The notes beneath the pieces are model-generated. The model did no database searches. It was not told the origin of the DNA and saw only the letters and a list, made by a program, of their open reading frames with translations. From contig JAKJXP020000031.1 in the NCBI GenBank assembly GCA_022225965.2, forward strand, positions 186,001-250,000: a stretch of DNA of 64,000 nucleotides, read 5' to 3'. Positions 1 to 12,647 of the stretch are shown here, one piece after another. Position 1 is the first letter of the stretch; every line of letters starts with the position of its first letter. Position numbers and translations under genes: made by a program. The stretch is from Diatrype stigma. Its lineage: Eukaryota > Ascomycota > Sordariomycetes > Xylariales > Diatrypaceae.

Positions 1-1396
1 GGCCGCGAGCGCAGCCTTCTCGTAGCTAAAAGCCCCCGTGTCGAGGATCTCGGCGACGTCGAGCCGGGCCCGGGCCGTCGTCAGGATCTTGGCGCCCGGG
101 TTGAGCTGGGCCACGACCCCCCGGATCCGGTCCACCTCGGCCGCCGGCACTAGGTCGCACTTGTTGATCACCACCACGTCGGCGAACTCCACCTGGTCCA
201 CCTGCAGGTCGCTGATGTTGCGGTCGTCCTCGTCCGGGAGGTCCGCCCGGTTCGCCTGCCGGTCCGCTAGGAAGTCGGCGGTGCTGCACACCATCTGGAG
301 TCAGCAAATGATTTCTTCCCCCAACTTCGTTTTTCCTTTTTTTTCTTTCTTTTTCTTTCTTTCGTGGTACGGGTGATGAAGAGGAATAGAAGCAAAAAGC
401 TGTTCGGGTTTCATCTTTTTGCTGACTATCCCGTTGGCTCCTGAAGACCACCTAGCCAACTGCGAACTGCATTGTATGAAGACGACCAGAAAAGAGCAAA
501 AGAAAAACCTGGCTTACTAGAAGTCGCTCATGAAATTAACGGCATCCACCATAGTTACGCACGTGTCGAGGCGCGCGACGCGCGACAGGCCGCCCGCCTT
601 GAGGATCTCAGCCAGCCGTTTGTTGGACGCCATGTCCGCGTCGTTGTCGTTGGAGCTTCTGCCCTTGTTGTCCTTGATCTCGCCCTCCAGGTCGTGGCCC
701 GCGGCAATGTGCATCTCGGCGAATCTGCGTTTTGCGTACGCGCGAGGCGGAATCAAGTCAGTCAGTCAGTCAAGTCAGACATAGAAACCAGTTGCGTCTC
801 ACGCGGATATACAAGAGAGAAGGGGCATCACAGATCAAGTTGGGGAAAGTAAATGGAAAGGGAAAAGGGGATCAAACTCACTCCTCGGAAAAAGTCTCCG
901 CAACCTGCATCGGCTCGCTCACGCCCGAGCTCTCGATGACGAGGTAATCCACGCCGCCGCCCCCGGCGAGGCGCGCGACCTCCTCGAGCAGGTCGCCGCG
1001 CAGCGTGCAGCAGATGCAGCCGTTCTGCATGGCGACGATCTGCTCGTGGCGGCGGGTGACGTCGTGGCCGTGGTTCGCCAGCAGGGCGGCGTCGATGTTG
1101 AGCGAGCCGACGTCGTTGACGATGACGCCCACGCGCAGCCCGTGGTCCCGCGACGTCAGGATGTGCTCGAGCAGCGTCGTCTTGCCCGCGCCCAGGAAGC
1201 CCGATAGGAGCGTCACGGGGAGGCGGCCGCGGCCGCGGCCGTGCTGTTCCTCGCCGCCTTGGGCTCCCCCGTTCGCAGCGGCTTTGGCAGCATCGGCGGC
1301 AGCGTGCTTAGCAGCGGCAGGGGTTGCGGCCGTAGCAGGCGCGAGCGCTGCAGCTGCTGGGCTGGGCGGCGAGTCGATGAGAATGCCTGGTGCCAT
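1..1396 (-). CDS. G3E-family (CobW/COG0523) GTPase, 3' end cut by window edge
   Basis: This is a P-loop GTPase of the G3E/COG0523 family, whose members act as metal chaperones or metallocofactor insertases. I read three exons on the minus strand: 882-1396, 518-724 and 1-283, with consistent phases (335 codons visible). The P-loop GFLGAGKTT is at residues 66-74, the metal-binding CxCC motif (GCICC) at 126-130, ESSGVSEP at 155-162, and the guanine-specificity NKCD motif lies in exon 3. Exon 2 ends at the GTAAGC donor at 517 and exon 3 begins after the GTGCAG acceptor at 284; another CAG nearby would create a stop. The first 58 residues are Ala-rich low complexity, and the CPELxP zinc motif typical of ZNG1-type members is not visible, so this is probably the other fungal subfamily. 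The C-terminal CobW_C domain lies outside the window. The metal is unknown. Confidence 0.9.
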
Positions 1397-2366
1397 AGTG
1401 TCGGTCTGTCGGTCGGTCTATTCCACTGTTCTACTACTTGCTTTTCTTTACTGCTTCCTTCTCCTGCGTGGTGGAGTTGAAGGAAGAATACTGGAGGTGA
1501 AGGATAGCTTCAAATGTAGGATGAGAAGAGGAGAATGGAAGAGTGAAATGGCTTGTGGACGAAAGGACCAGACCTCACACATGGAACCCTCCTACACTCA
1601 CCTGCCTACTTCAACCTTGATACTTTACATGTAAGTAAGTGCCCGTGTAAGGGGTCAGATAGACCAATTGGCCAATCATGGTGGCCGTATTTCGTCTTAT
1701 CTGAAGCTATCTCCTATTAGCTGGCACCTTGAGGGACGCAATGCCTTTCTTGAGGACCCTGTTGGCTTGTAGTTCATACCATTGTTCCACCCATTGTGCT
1801 TAGATTTCTCAGCAATTCTCTTAGTATTTGGGCAGGTGGGGAACTCCCTGTTCGTTCACCTAACACGTTTGCACATTGTCGTGGTTAGATACAGTCCGGT
1901 AGGCCATGCACCTCTCCTGTGGAATGACTACATGATCTATGGATGACCTGAAATAACCGAGGCTAGATCATCACGCATTGGGATTTACGTATCTCGGAAA
2001 CATTTTGAATCCATATTACCAGGAGCTATGATAGCTGCCAGAAGAACACCAGTTGTGTCAGTCTCATCTCGCTGGTTCATGTTGTTAGCGTCTACTTATT
2101 GTAGTTTCGATAGCAGCCTGAAAGCGGAGCGATATACTATCAATTAGCTAACTGACTGTAGACTCGAAGACATTTAGGCAGGATTGCCGCAAGTATGCTA
2201 TTAACATTTGGAGATGTGATGGTAGGGCATTGGGAAATATAGCAAGCACACGGGCATTTTAGCACATGATCACCATATCGTCATTATACTGCCACCATCC
2301 CTAGCATCCATAGCCAGATATCAACACGATTTCAGAGACAAGTTGGCACTCTAATCCGGCCCACTC
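1397..2366. other. Intergenic spacer, no gene seen
   Basis: This spacer holds the 5' side of the GTPase gene and the 3' side of the helicase gene. Both genes are on the minus strand. I see no convincing ORF, tRNA or repeat. Confidence 0.6.
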
Positions 2367-5300
2367 CTAATCCACGAAGTTGACATGGCCACGAAAGAAA
2401 TCAATAATCTGGGGATCAGCCTCTGCCACCCAGGCCGGCTCATTTTGCTGCGGTTGTGCATCTTCGTCAAACTCCGTATCCATGTCCGACTGAAACGGGT
2501 CCGCATCAAAAAACAAAGGTTCATCATTATGGTTAGCTACTGGGGGTTGTTCTTCCACGTTGTCTTCATCACTGAGACTATAAGGGTCCGCCAGTCCTCT
2601 CGCCGCCAAAGGTGGTCTCGATGTCTGTGGCGGCGATGGGCTAGGTTGATGCGTTGAGTGACTAGAAAGCGGCTTCGAGTCTGGTGAGTTGCTGCTAGTT
2701 GATGGTATATCTAGACGCTGAGATGCCTTTTGAAGCTCCTCTACCGTGGTAAAGCTCAGATTCGGCTTATGGCCATGACCCATGCTTTCTTTGAGGGTGT
2801 TTACGACACCGGGGTACAGTGTCTCGTCCTTTCCTGTCACCTCCTGAGAATACTGGGTGTCATAAAATTCGTTCAGCCCGAAAAGCTCACTGACATCTGG
2901 GAACTCGTAGTCGCTGTCAAAGTCGTAAGGTGTATCGCCGTCGGCATTGGTTACGACTGATGGGTTGATGGCATAGGCCTCCACAGGGTCCTGAGCGTAA
3001 GATCTCTCAAACCCGCGTCCCATTTTCTTGTAGCTTTCCTTGGATCCCATAGAGGCGTGTACATTACCCTGTGACTTGTAGGAGTTCCCCAACTCCTTTC
3101 TCTTCTCTTCTGCGATATGCTTATTCTGGGTCTTGGTCGATCCACTAGTGCTAGTATCCTCAGACCCTATGGTCAGATCGATACAGTCAGCATCTTGGGG
3201 AATATCCTCGAATGGAAGCTTTTTACGAGTCATCTGCTTTTTCGAGGTATTCGTGAGAGCTGCGCTTCCAACCGAGCGTGCCCTCTTCAGGCTGGAACGG
3301 CCAGTCTTCGAACGTCCGGTTTGAGACGTAGACAAACTTGATTCGCCATTAGGCTCTGAGTTGAGCCGATTGCTGCTACTAGTAACAGTAGGTTTGGATC
3401 TTGGAACGGCTGGATTTTTCTCCTGTGTGTGGTTGGAAGATGCATCCCCACGCATATTCTGTTGCGATACCTCTGATGGTTCACGGGTATCATCATTTGC
3501 ATCCTCGTTAGTCTCCTTGGTCTTTTTGTGTTGTGGTGCAGGACGTAGCTTCTCCACCCCTTCATGACAGCACTTATGCGAGCAAGGCTTGCCAGATTTG
3601 GTACTTCCACCATTGCGACAGTGGTGGTGACACATCCACTTTCCGTTTTCCATTTTCTGGGGTTCTTCTTCCAGCGGAGAAGGGTCTTGAGAGAGAATGT
3701 CATCGATTAGTGGGAAATCGCCATCGATGGTGTCTAGTGGACCAGGGTACTCGTCATCAAGGCCAGCAGAGTCTAGGGCATCAAGCATGTCCGCATCCTC
3801 GACATCCTCAAGGCCTATATCGCTATCTAGCAAATCAACCTTGGGCGGCTCCCGGCGTCGCTCTTGGGTACTGATATTGCTGAAAGCAGAATCTGGGATC
3901 TGAGGTTCCAACTTCTTCATGATCTGTGTACCTACTATCTCCTCACAACTAAAGTAGCATGAGATCGTCTGGTTAGGGCCACTAAGACGAACAGGGAATT
4001 TCAACTCTAAGCCGCGGGCTGGATCGAGTTTCTTGATGTTTCCGCGCCAGAAATAGGCGAGGTTCCCGTCGGATACTTCCGCCATGAACGTGATGGCCGG
4101 GACTTTGCCATTCCAGCTCGGCGTACGTTTGGTATTGCAGTGACCAAGATTAGCCTTGACCATGACTGTGACGCCGTCATCAGAGTCGGTATTTTCTCTG
4201 GCCAATTGCATCACCTGAAGAGTCAGTCGAGGGAAGCCCTCGAGTGTCTTCGAGAGGTTCTTCCCATATGGTGGATTCCGGCCTGATATTCTCTCCATCT
4301 CCATGAAGTCTCTATCCGCCACCCCAAGAACAGTATGCACCCCATGAGCAATCCACCTTCGTACGGTGACCGGACCGAAACCTTGAATTTGATTGAGCTG
4401 AACTGGCTTGTTTTCCCATGAGTTCGCCACGATGGCACGAGCAAGCTCAAGACCAATCCTCGTACTGATACCGTCTCCATCAAATACTTTGCAATCAACA
4501 ACGCAACGAACGAGGCGGTTGAGTCTGTCGAAGATGGCCGTTTTCTCACAAGCAATGTCTCGCTTCAGGTGGTTATACTCTTTCTCGTTTGGCAACTCTA
4601 CTCCTCCGAGGTGAATTTGAACTATCAAAGAAATCTTATGCCATGTCTGAGTCACCGTCTCCTTGATCGGATGAAGAATAAAAGGGGATTGGTTAAGCTT
4701 TCGGAAAAGGGCTCGCTCGGCAGGCTTGAACCGGAACTCATCGAACTCTGCCGCTTTGCAGAAGGTAGTAAGCTGGGTTTATATTAGCTGGCTCCTTATG
4801 CAAGAGGAAGAAGCGTCATTGGCATACCATTTCTTCAAGTTTCGCACCACGTGGGATCGTTAGCAATAATTTCATGGTCTCGAACTGAACCATGTACCGC
4901 GACATGGCATTGCCATACTCTGTGCACCCAAAGGGCGCTAAAGTTATGAGGTTGTGCTGCTGAAGAAGCTTGATGTCTCGCTCGCACCATTCTTCCATCC
5001 TTTCATCGGCACCAGCAGCGTTGAGGACGCCATCAGCCCCGTAGCGACCCGGCGCCTGGCGCATGCGGACACTCAGAAACGTACCACCAATCCACTTCTT
5101 GGCCGTAACCATGTCATTAATGGTACCAAGGCCAATCTCAGAGTTCAAATGTTCCACTAGGTTTCGATGGAGGGTACTTTCTAGAGTCTGTTCCCCCTTA
5201 ATCATCTTGTTGTAACGGTCGACCTTGGCTCGTCTTGTCATAATCAACGCGACAGCAGTCTTATCGAATTGGGGGCGGCCAGCGCGACCAAGCATTTGCA

Positions 5301-7341
5301 TGACGTCTAAGTCCGAGTATTCCTGCAACTCGCCTTCGGAGTAGCCCACGGTACCTTTCAGGACTACGGTATGACAAGGCAGATTTACGCCAACGGCCAG
5401 CGTGGACGTGCAGCATATGACATGAAGTTCGCCATTGAGGTAGTGTTGCTCAACGGCTGCTCTGTCCTCAAAGCCAAGTCCTCCGTGATGGAATGCAACT
5501 CCATAACGGACAATTTCCTGTAGGTCCCTGCTGATCACAGGGATTCTCTTCGAAGGTGGAGGCCACGCCTTGTCTCCAGCGCTGCAGGTTGACCACCATT
5601 CTGCGAGGCCCCTCGCTGTGCTCTCACACGATTTGCGAGTAAAGCAAAAAACCATGATTGGTTTTTTCTGTGAGTGTTTGCCAAGTAATAGATTCAATTT
5701 TCCGTCGAGCGACTTGTCGAACATGAATTCGTTCGGTGCTCCATCGTAACCGTAGACGTACTTTTGCAATCTAACAGGCCGCAACTCTTCGCCAAAGGAT
5801 TCGTATCTGGCGGGCTCATGTTGGTTTGCAGCATCCCGGCCGAGCCATTTAGCAACGTCTTGAAGGTTGGGGACGGTAGCACTGAGGGCGACGAAGCGAA
5901 CATCGGTGCTGATGGTTTTCATGCGCGAGACGACCGCCTCTAAAGTAGCACCTCTCACGTCATTTAGTATATGAACCTCATCAATGAGGACAAGCCGGAT
6001 CATCTTCAAAAGCTTCTGGTAGTCAGACCACTTCCTTGTAATCGAGTCCCACTTCTCAGGGGTGGTCACTATGATGGAGGCACTCCCGACACGGCTGGCC
6101 TGAGCCCGTGAGGTGTCACCAGTCAGCTCGATGCAGCGGAGGTTCATATGGCTAAACTTCTTCTCCCAGTCGCGTGCTCTTTCAGAGCAAAGCGATTTGG
6201 TGGGTGCTTGATAGACGACTTTGAAATTCTCGGCACCTGCACTTCCGGCGAGCTTGCAGATAGCCATCTCCAAAATAGCTGTCTTGCCAGAACCAGTCGG
6301 CGCCGATATCACGACGTTGTCATTGCTCCCGTATACTGAGGGGAAAGATCTAGATTGAACAACGTTAAACAGTTGATATGGGAAGACGGCACGAAACTTG
6401 CCGGGAAGTGCCTGTCGCGGATTAACCAGACTAGTGTTATTGATGATCGGGGTGGAGTTGTGAGCATGATCAAGATCTAGATGAAGCTTTTCAGACCATA
6501 TAGGAGCTGAAGGGGGTCTCATGTCCAATTGAGACTGTCTGCGAAGACTTATCCTCATCGACGGGCTTGAATTGCCAAGTTCTGAAGAAGAACTCGCAAT
6601 TGTCGAAGGACCGACAGGTGGCGTGGGGTTTGAAGCTGCCAGTCAAGTCAGCCACACAGCCACGATCTCTTTGGGGATGGGAATCTGACGCTGATAGAAT
6701 GGTGGTGTGTTCAGCTGAGTGCCGGGCTGAAGTTCTTTGACCCTATGAGAGCCATCTCTCTCGAAAATGGACTGGCTAGCAGGGCTTGGGCGAAGCCTGT
6801 CCACATGAATGGGGTTGCTAACAAAAGGCGACTGATATTCCGGATCGCGCTGAGCAAAAGGCCTAAAGTGGTGACTAGCATCGCCGATGATGCGAGCAGG
6901 GTGGCTCAAGGGATTGGTCAGGGGAAGTGAAATGCGTGACCCACGTTCACCATGGTAGGGAGGATGAGGAGGTGGATTGGAACCAGAGTAGGGGAGGTAT
7001 TCCGACTGGTTCGACTGACGAGGGTGGCCCAATATATCAAGATCTAGGTCGGATAGTCAGCACAGTCTCAAGAGCCGCTGTTTAGATACGAATAGAAGCC
7101 TACCGAAGTCGTCAAGACGCGAGCCAACGCCATGATTTTCATGATATAAGCTGGAAATCTCGCGCTCTTCTGCATTCAAATCATCAGAAGCAAGGAAACG
7201 CGGAAGTTGATGGTCTGGGACATGGAACAGATTATTGGTATGGTCGATGATATTCTGCGTATATCTGTCCTGGCCGGATGGATTGGGGAACCCATAGATC
7301 CGACTGTTCTTACCACCGGACTCGCTGGTTTCCTTAGACAT
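2367..7341 (-). CDS. MER3: Meiotic ATP-dependent DNA helicase MER3/HFM1
   Basis: This is a Ski2-like superfamily 2 helicase of the MER3/HFM1 type, which in other eukaryotes promotes interfering meiotic crossovers by acting on recombination intermediates. The exons are 7104-7341, 6690-7043, 4828-6635 and 2367-4772, giving about 1,601 aa with all phases matching. The intron 1 and intron 3 junctions are clear (7044-7103; 4773-4827). Intron 2 (6636-6689, donor GTCAGA) is the least certain. The order is: a disordered N-terminus; helicase motif I PTGSGKT (310-316); DEVH box (416-419); motif VI QMLGRAGRPQFD; winged-helix and Sec63 regions; and a Cys/His cluster CHHHC...CSHKCC near residues 1181-1207 that matches the zinc-finger signature of MER3. 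A long acidic, Ser-rich tail follows. Expression is expected mainly in meiosis; this is family knowledge, not seen here. Confidence 0.9.
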
Positions 7342-8365
7342 GGTGACCTAACGACCTCCAGTGGGTGAAGTTTAGATAAACTACAATGACGAGAGAAGCG
7401 GTATAGATGCTGGGTTAGAAGTTGAACAAGGGTAAAGATAGATGAATGAGAATCATACACGGCCTTAGAACGAAGGCAAAACTTGCTGATCCTTTCCCGA
7501 GAGCATTGTGAACCTGTACCAGGTATGTAAGTAGATACATAGAGTACTACTAGGTAGGTTGAGATCGAGGATGCCCGGGCAGGTTACAAGCTGGGAGATG
7601 GAAAGAGGAAAGAGGAAAAGAGGAAGCGGGTGTGCGCGCATCGCCGTGCTTCAGAGTTTTATTAGCGCAGTTGCCTGCTTTGCCTGCTATCCAAAACGAA
7701 GGAAGCATCATGGGAAGGCGGTCCTCTGGTAACCCCTGAGTGCTCCTTCCGTTGTCGAAGTCGGCACGCACGTGAGCATGACTCCACAAAAGGGACTTCA
7801 AAAAGGGGTTAGGGACTTGAGTGCCGTCTATGTACCTAAACCAAGTTCATTAGCCCGACTGATAGACACCGTTTTGTTGACCGACTGGTACACCTCCGTA
7901 TATCGATGGTATATCTTCGAAAATCGATTTGGTCGGAGGGACACACAAGATCTATTCCTCAAAACACCAGTCACATTCGCCACCGTCGCATTCGAAAGAT
8001 TGTGAGGTAAATAGATGTGTAGGTTGGCTCTCGTAGGTTTGTTCTCGGTGCAGTAAACGCTGCACCTTTCTTCCGCCTTTGCATCTCTTGGCGTCATCAT
8101 CTTCATCTTCATCATCATCGACACCGTCACAGCCACACCAACGCCTTCTCATGATCGCTCGATATCCTGTGAACCAGCTTTTGCTTTTCCTCCAGCAAGT
8201 TCCAAGCTCCAACCCAGCCCAGTATACCAGTATATATAACCGCCGTACGACACTCTAGCGCCGTAACCCGACCGCCCGCCCATCGCCGTGGGAAAAATGC
8301 GTTGTTCGTGCCAACCACAACACTTTCGTAGCTCATGTCGAGCCCGTCCCGCCATCTGACCTCAT
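7342..8365. other. Intergenic spacer, no gene seen
   Basis: This is the 5' flank of MER3 and the 3' flank of the nucleotide-sugar transporter. Only short overlapping ORFs without recognisable protein content are present. A weak GAT-rich stretch lies near 8100-8125. Confidence 0.6.
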
Positions 8366-9992
8366 TCATTCATCTCGGACCCTGCCCCTAGCCGAGGGCA
8401 CGCGAACATGATGTCGTAGCGGCGATGCCGGGCGCGAAGTCGACAGGCCCATCGATCTCACCGCTTCTAGCGGGTCCGGAACACTCAACCTGTCGTCCGA
8501 GTATCTGGGCGTGTTCATCGACTCGATTGCCGTCTTCTCGAAGCTGGCAATGCGGATTGGCGGCGGCCTGCCGCGCTTGCGGTCCGGTCCGCTATACAGG
8601 AAAGTTGAGAGCAGGACGAAAATTGTGCCCACGAAGAACTAAACACAGGTTATTAGTAAAACCCATCTTGCGAGATCCACAGTAGGTTTTGATTGGATCT
8701 TACCGTCAAAGTCACTTTCACGTCGAAGAAACAGACACTGAACAAGAAACTGATGATGATACTAATGCTCGTGGCAAAGTTCTTGGCGATATTGTCCGCA
8801 TAATTAATGCAGAGCGAGGCAAGAATACCACCACAGGCCTGCAAGGTAATCAAAGTCCACACGACCCAGTTGTAGCCATCGAAAAAACCGTGCTGCGCAA
8901 TCTCCTCGCCATCCTTGTACACGATGCCAACCAGCAGAGCAGGGAACAGCGAGTAAAACGACAGCTGGATATTCCGCGTCCAGATCGATACCGAGGTGGC
9001 GGGATCCTTGACTACTTTCTCGAAGTAGACTCCAGTGAGTCCCGATACCACAGCAGCTACCAGAACAGCCGACAGACCGATCGAATAATTCATGTTGGGC
9101 ACGAGGTTTTGATCGTCTTCAATGCCCTCGTATGTGGCCGACCGCCTCGTAAGATGATTGGCGACCTCGCCCATGCCGGTGGTAACTTGGCCTAGCTCGT
9201 GGACTGACCGAGGAAAGAAGTGATCGGCCATGTCTTGAAATATGAAGGACGGGTCTTTCGAGTCGGCCGGGGGAATCGACACGACCGAGACGCCGATGGT
9301 CAGGATAATCAATGCGATCCATCGCTTAGGCGTGAGCGGCCGACCGAGCATCATCACCGTGAAAATGGCTGTAGTAAGGATCTGGATCGGGTCGTCAGTA
9401 CAGAGCCTTACCTAGAAACAGAGGCAGGCTATGGATTGATGCTATGTCGTCAGGAAGTTAAACGCACCCTCAACTGATATAAAATCTGGAAGTGAACAGG
9501 ATCTAGATTGCCCACTCCTACGTACTGCAGCGTGTTTTGCAGGGTGTATAGTGTCGCTGGGATAGCTAACTTCCAGCTATCACCCGAAAAGACGGCCTTG
9601 TTGATCTGTCCAAATATTCTCGTTGCTGGGGACATGGGAGGCATGCTCCTCGAGATTTCATATATAGCGAACGTCAGCGAGATGGCCAGCTTGATCACCT
9701 CGGTTAGGAACACGGCTGTCGAGGGAAAATATCGGTGGTCGCCCGTAGGAGGCATCATGCGCGAGTAGTGCATGATCAAGATGAGAGCGGAATTTTGGAA
9801 AGTCAACTATTGAGACCTGGCGTTAGTCGCATACTGGCTCCCTCCGGCATATCGCCCTTCGAGTATCCCAGATTATCTTGATACAAACATGCGATGGGAG
9901 GTGCATACCGTAACTAGGGAGACCTGCTTCATCGGCAGCCCGAAGAGCGTAGGCCCTCCCGCGTTGGGTTGCGGGCCATCGAGGAGAGCCAT
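8366..9992 (-). CDS. Nucleotide-sugar transporter (SLC35A / UDP-galactose transporter type)
   Basis: This is a multi-pass Golgi membrane protein that exchanges a nucleotide sugar (UDP-galactose or UDP-GlcNAc in relatives) for the corresponding nucleoside monophosphate. The exons are 9909-9992, 9468-9806, 8704-9381 and 8366-8638, giving 457 aa; every donor is GT, every acceptor AG, and all junctions are phase 0. The family signature is spread over exons: YVGVGNLDPVHFQILYQLR in exon 2, then ILTTAIFTVMMLGRPLTPKRW across the exon 3 start, and the YFEKV...SIWTRNIQL stretch with GGILAS in exon 3. About ten hydrophobic segments are present. Between two of them sits a hydrophilic loop (SIPPADSKDP...). 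The C-terminal tail after the last membrane segment is long, basic and Ser/Pro-rich. The substrate cannot be settled from the sequence. Confidence 0.9.
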
Positions 9993-12647
9993 GATGGAAT
10001 CCCACGGAGACGAAATCGGAATCAGATACCAGCTGACTATCGAAATTGGCGGGATGTTCCTGTAACGACAGTTGAATGTCTTCGTTCTCGGGAGATGGTG
10101 TTGATGAAATTGATATCCAATGGGACCCCCTCGAAGATTAGAAAAGGCAGGGGTTCGTTGTCTGAAGATGTTCGATCGTGGCAGGTCGTGACGTAGATAT
10201 TGGGGTTTAAGCTCCAGTGGGCTACTGCCAAGTGCTTACGTGCCCTAAAGCCCCTAAAGTAAAAGTTGGTTGGCTGTATGTAGATTGATTGATGTATCAG
10301 TGCATGTCGTAGACTACCCTTGACTACCTACCTAGGTAGGTAAGTGCCTGAGAAAGCAGGGAGGAATGTTGTCGCAATACCTAGGTACCTATTGAGCAAT
10401 ATAGCGAATGGCTGGTGCTTGTATCACTAAGTCTAGGAGATACTCCTCTGCCCATATAAGTTTTGAAGCTGGCTCTTCCTTGTTTTGTCTTGTCTTGTCT
10501 TGTCTCGCCTCGTCTCATCTCGTCCAACGGAGCACTCGATTAGAGAAGTATAGCGACGTGCCCCTGGATTTTTGGGTATTTGAACCCCAATTTTTTGTTA
10601 CAGATGCACGTAGCCTCCGAATCGGGATTGTGGGGGTGGGTAACGCGCTACTGTGATTCGTCACCAGCTTTTCTGCTACACCAAAGGAGATACGGTATCG
10701 CACCTAAGCTTGTACAATTCAGATACTTAGACACAACGAAATTGACTCTGCTACCAGTGGCAACCCACGCGGCTCGATGGCTGGAGGGACGCATTTGAGA
10801 TCAAATTGTACATACTCACCTACCTACATTGTGGTAGTAAGTAGGTAGTTATTGGTTGTTATGATTGGCATTATTCGCCATTTCACAGGGGTGTTGAATG
10901 ACAGCAAAATCCGGGCGATCGATGATATCAGACCTGTGCTATGTACGTCTATTTCCCTTTGTGGGCAGCACTTTAAGTTGCATTTTAAGTTAAGACCCCC
11001 GGCGTTTGATTTTCAAGTCGTCGGGGTAAAAAGAATCGCACAGATCCAGACTCGGCTCGGGCTTCCACTATGCTTACTGGCTCATTCCCTGTTTTCAGCC
11101 TGTTCGTCTACCATAGATCTGGTTAAGGACGGGGCGTTGTCGCAGTAACACTCGAAACAGTTAATACCTAACAGCACACCGCTAAGCACGAAACAACACA
11201 TGCAGAACATGGTGGTAAATTCAGGTACGCATATGCACACCTACGATACTATCTTGAAAGTGGCCGAAGCTACTCTGTACATAACCATTCAATAATCAAA
11301 CCTCGGCGGCACCTAACTATCTCATGAAATCTGACCAACTACATATATAGGTAGATTGCAACTTTCAGTAACTAGACCCACGATCACAGCTGGATTGAGC
11401 TGACAGATCGCGCGGTAGGTAGCTTAATCTATCGTGCAGGATCTGCTGATCTACCAGTAGACCGACCAGTAGACCCGATCACCATCGAAGTGATACCTCG
11501 CTACTGCAAGTCATATACAACACCGACCCGAGCGTGCAGTAACAATATACCTAGGTAGTCAGCTCGCCAACCCGATCTGGGGCCCGACGATTAACCAGTA
11601 TAGGCTAGAGTAGATGCCTTCGTGGCCATCTATGATTTCCGTGATGAACCCCTGTGTTGATGATTTACCTACCCGTCCTTCATGAATGCAGAGTCAGTTC
11701 GGCATCTAACGGGCCGAGCAGCAGACAACTGGAGGGAATAATGAGTATACCACAAAGGATATAGTTTGATTCGTCTAATATTTGTAGGTACTAGGTATAC
11801 AGAGAACAGCCTAGGAGTCGTATATAACCCAGTCAGTCACCAGGGGTCAAATGGAACAGACAGGCAGACAGGTTTCTTGGCTAAAATGGACAGAACAGCA
11901 GATCCAAGGGTGTATTTTCATTCCTATAAATCCTCAGGAGACCATCAGACCTCCACGAAACCCGGCCCAATTATCATTTGAGTAAAAATCCAACGCTTGT
12001 CGCCATATTTGTCTATGTACTGTGATTTCCAAACACGAAGTTCCAATGCTCCCGAAAGACGAAGATGCCTGAGACGCCTGCTGCCATGGCTTCTTTCAGC
12101 TGAGCCGGCTGCCGATGCTGTTCCATGCTGATAAACGATGATAAAAAGACGATGACGATGACGACGACGACGATGATCATGGAGAGATAAAAGTCATAAT
12201 CCAACCCGATAAGTTGGCCACACGATTTGGTAGCCCCCCGTTGCCTGCCTTCCGAAGAACGTCACTTCCCCTTCCCTCCTCCCCACCTGCATCCATTAAC
12301 CTTCGAGGTAGGCGGGTGATAGATCATGAGATGGTATTACATAGTAGATAGAGTGCGTGCAGTAAACAATGGGAGTAATAGTAGGTAGGTAGCAAAACAA
12401 AGTCCGTCCCAATCAAAAAACGGACTATGGACTGTTGTGATGATCTATGCATGCAGAAATAACAAGGGTATAAAAAGCCAAGAAGACACCCGACTGGAAA
12501 TGAGAACAGGAGAGATCGTGCCCGCAGTTCGCTCCATTTCCTAACAAGTATGCGCCCGGGTAAAAGTGTCGATTCGAAGTCGGGGCGAAGTTGAAGCCAA
12601 GCCCGCCATGGGGAAAACGTAAGAGTCGAATCGGAGCTTTTATTATT
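9993..12647. other. Intergenic region, no gene supported
   Basis: This 2.6-kb region lies between the transporter and the Ser-rich protein gene. It has ordinary base composition. It holds several TACCTAGGTA palindromes (10325-10342 is an 18-bp perfect palindrome; also 10378-10387 and 11548-11557) and a GAT/GAC-type microsatellite at about 12130-12180. None of the short ORFs resembles a protein I recognise. Confidence 0.55.
10325..10342. repeat. 18-bp perfect palindrome containing CCTAGG
   Basis: TACCTACCTAGGTAGGTA reads the same on both strands. The TACCTAGGTA core recurs at 10378-10387, 11548-11557 and 26502-26511, always in non-coding DNA. Function is unknown. Confidence 0.7.
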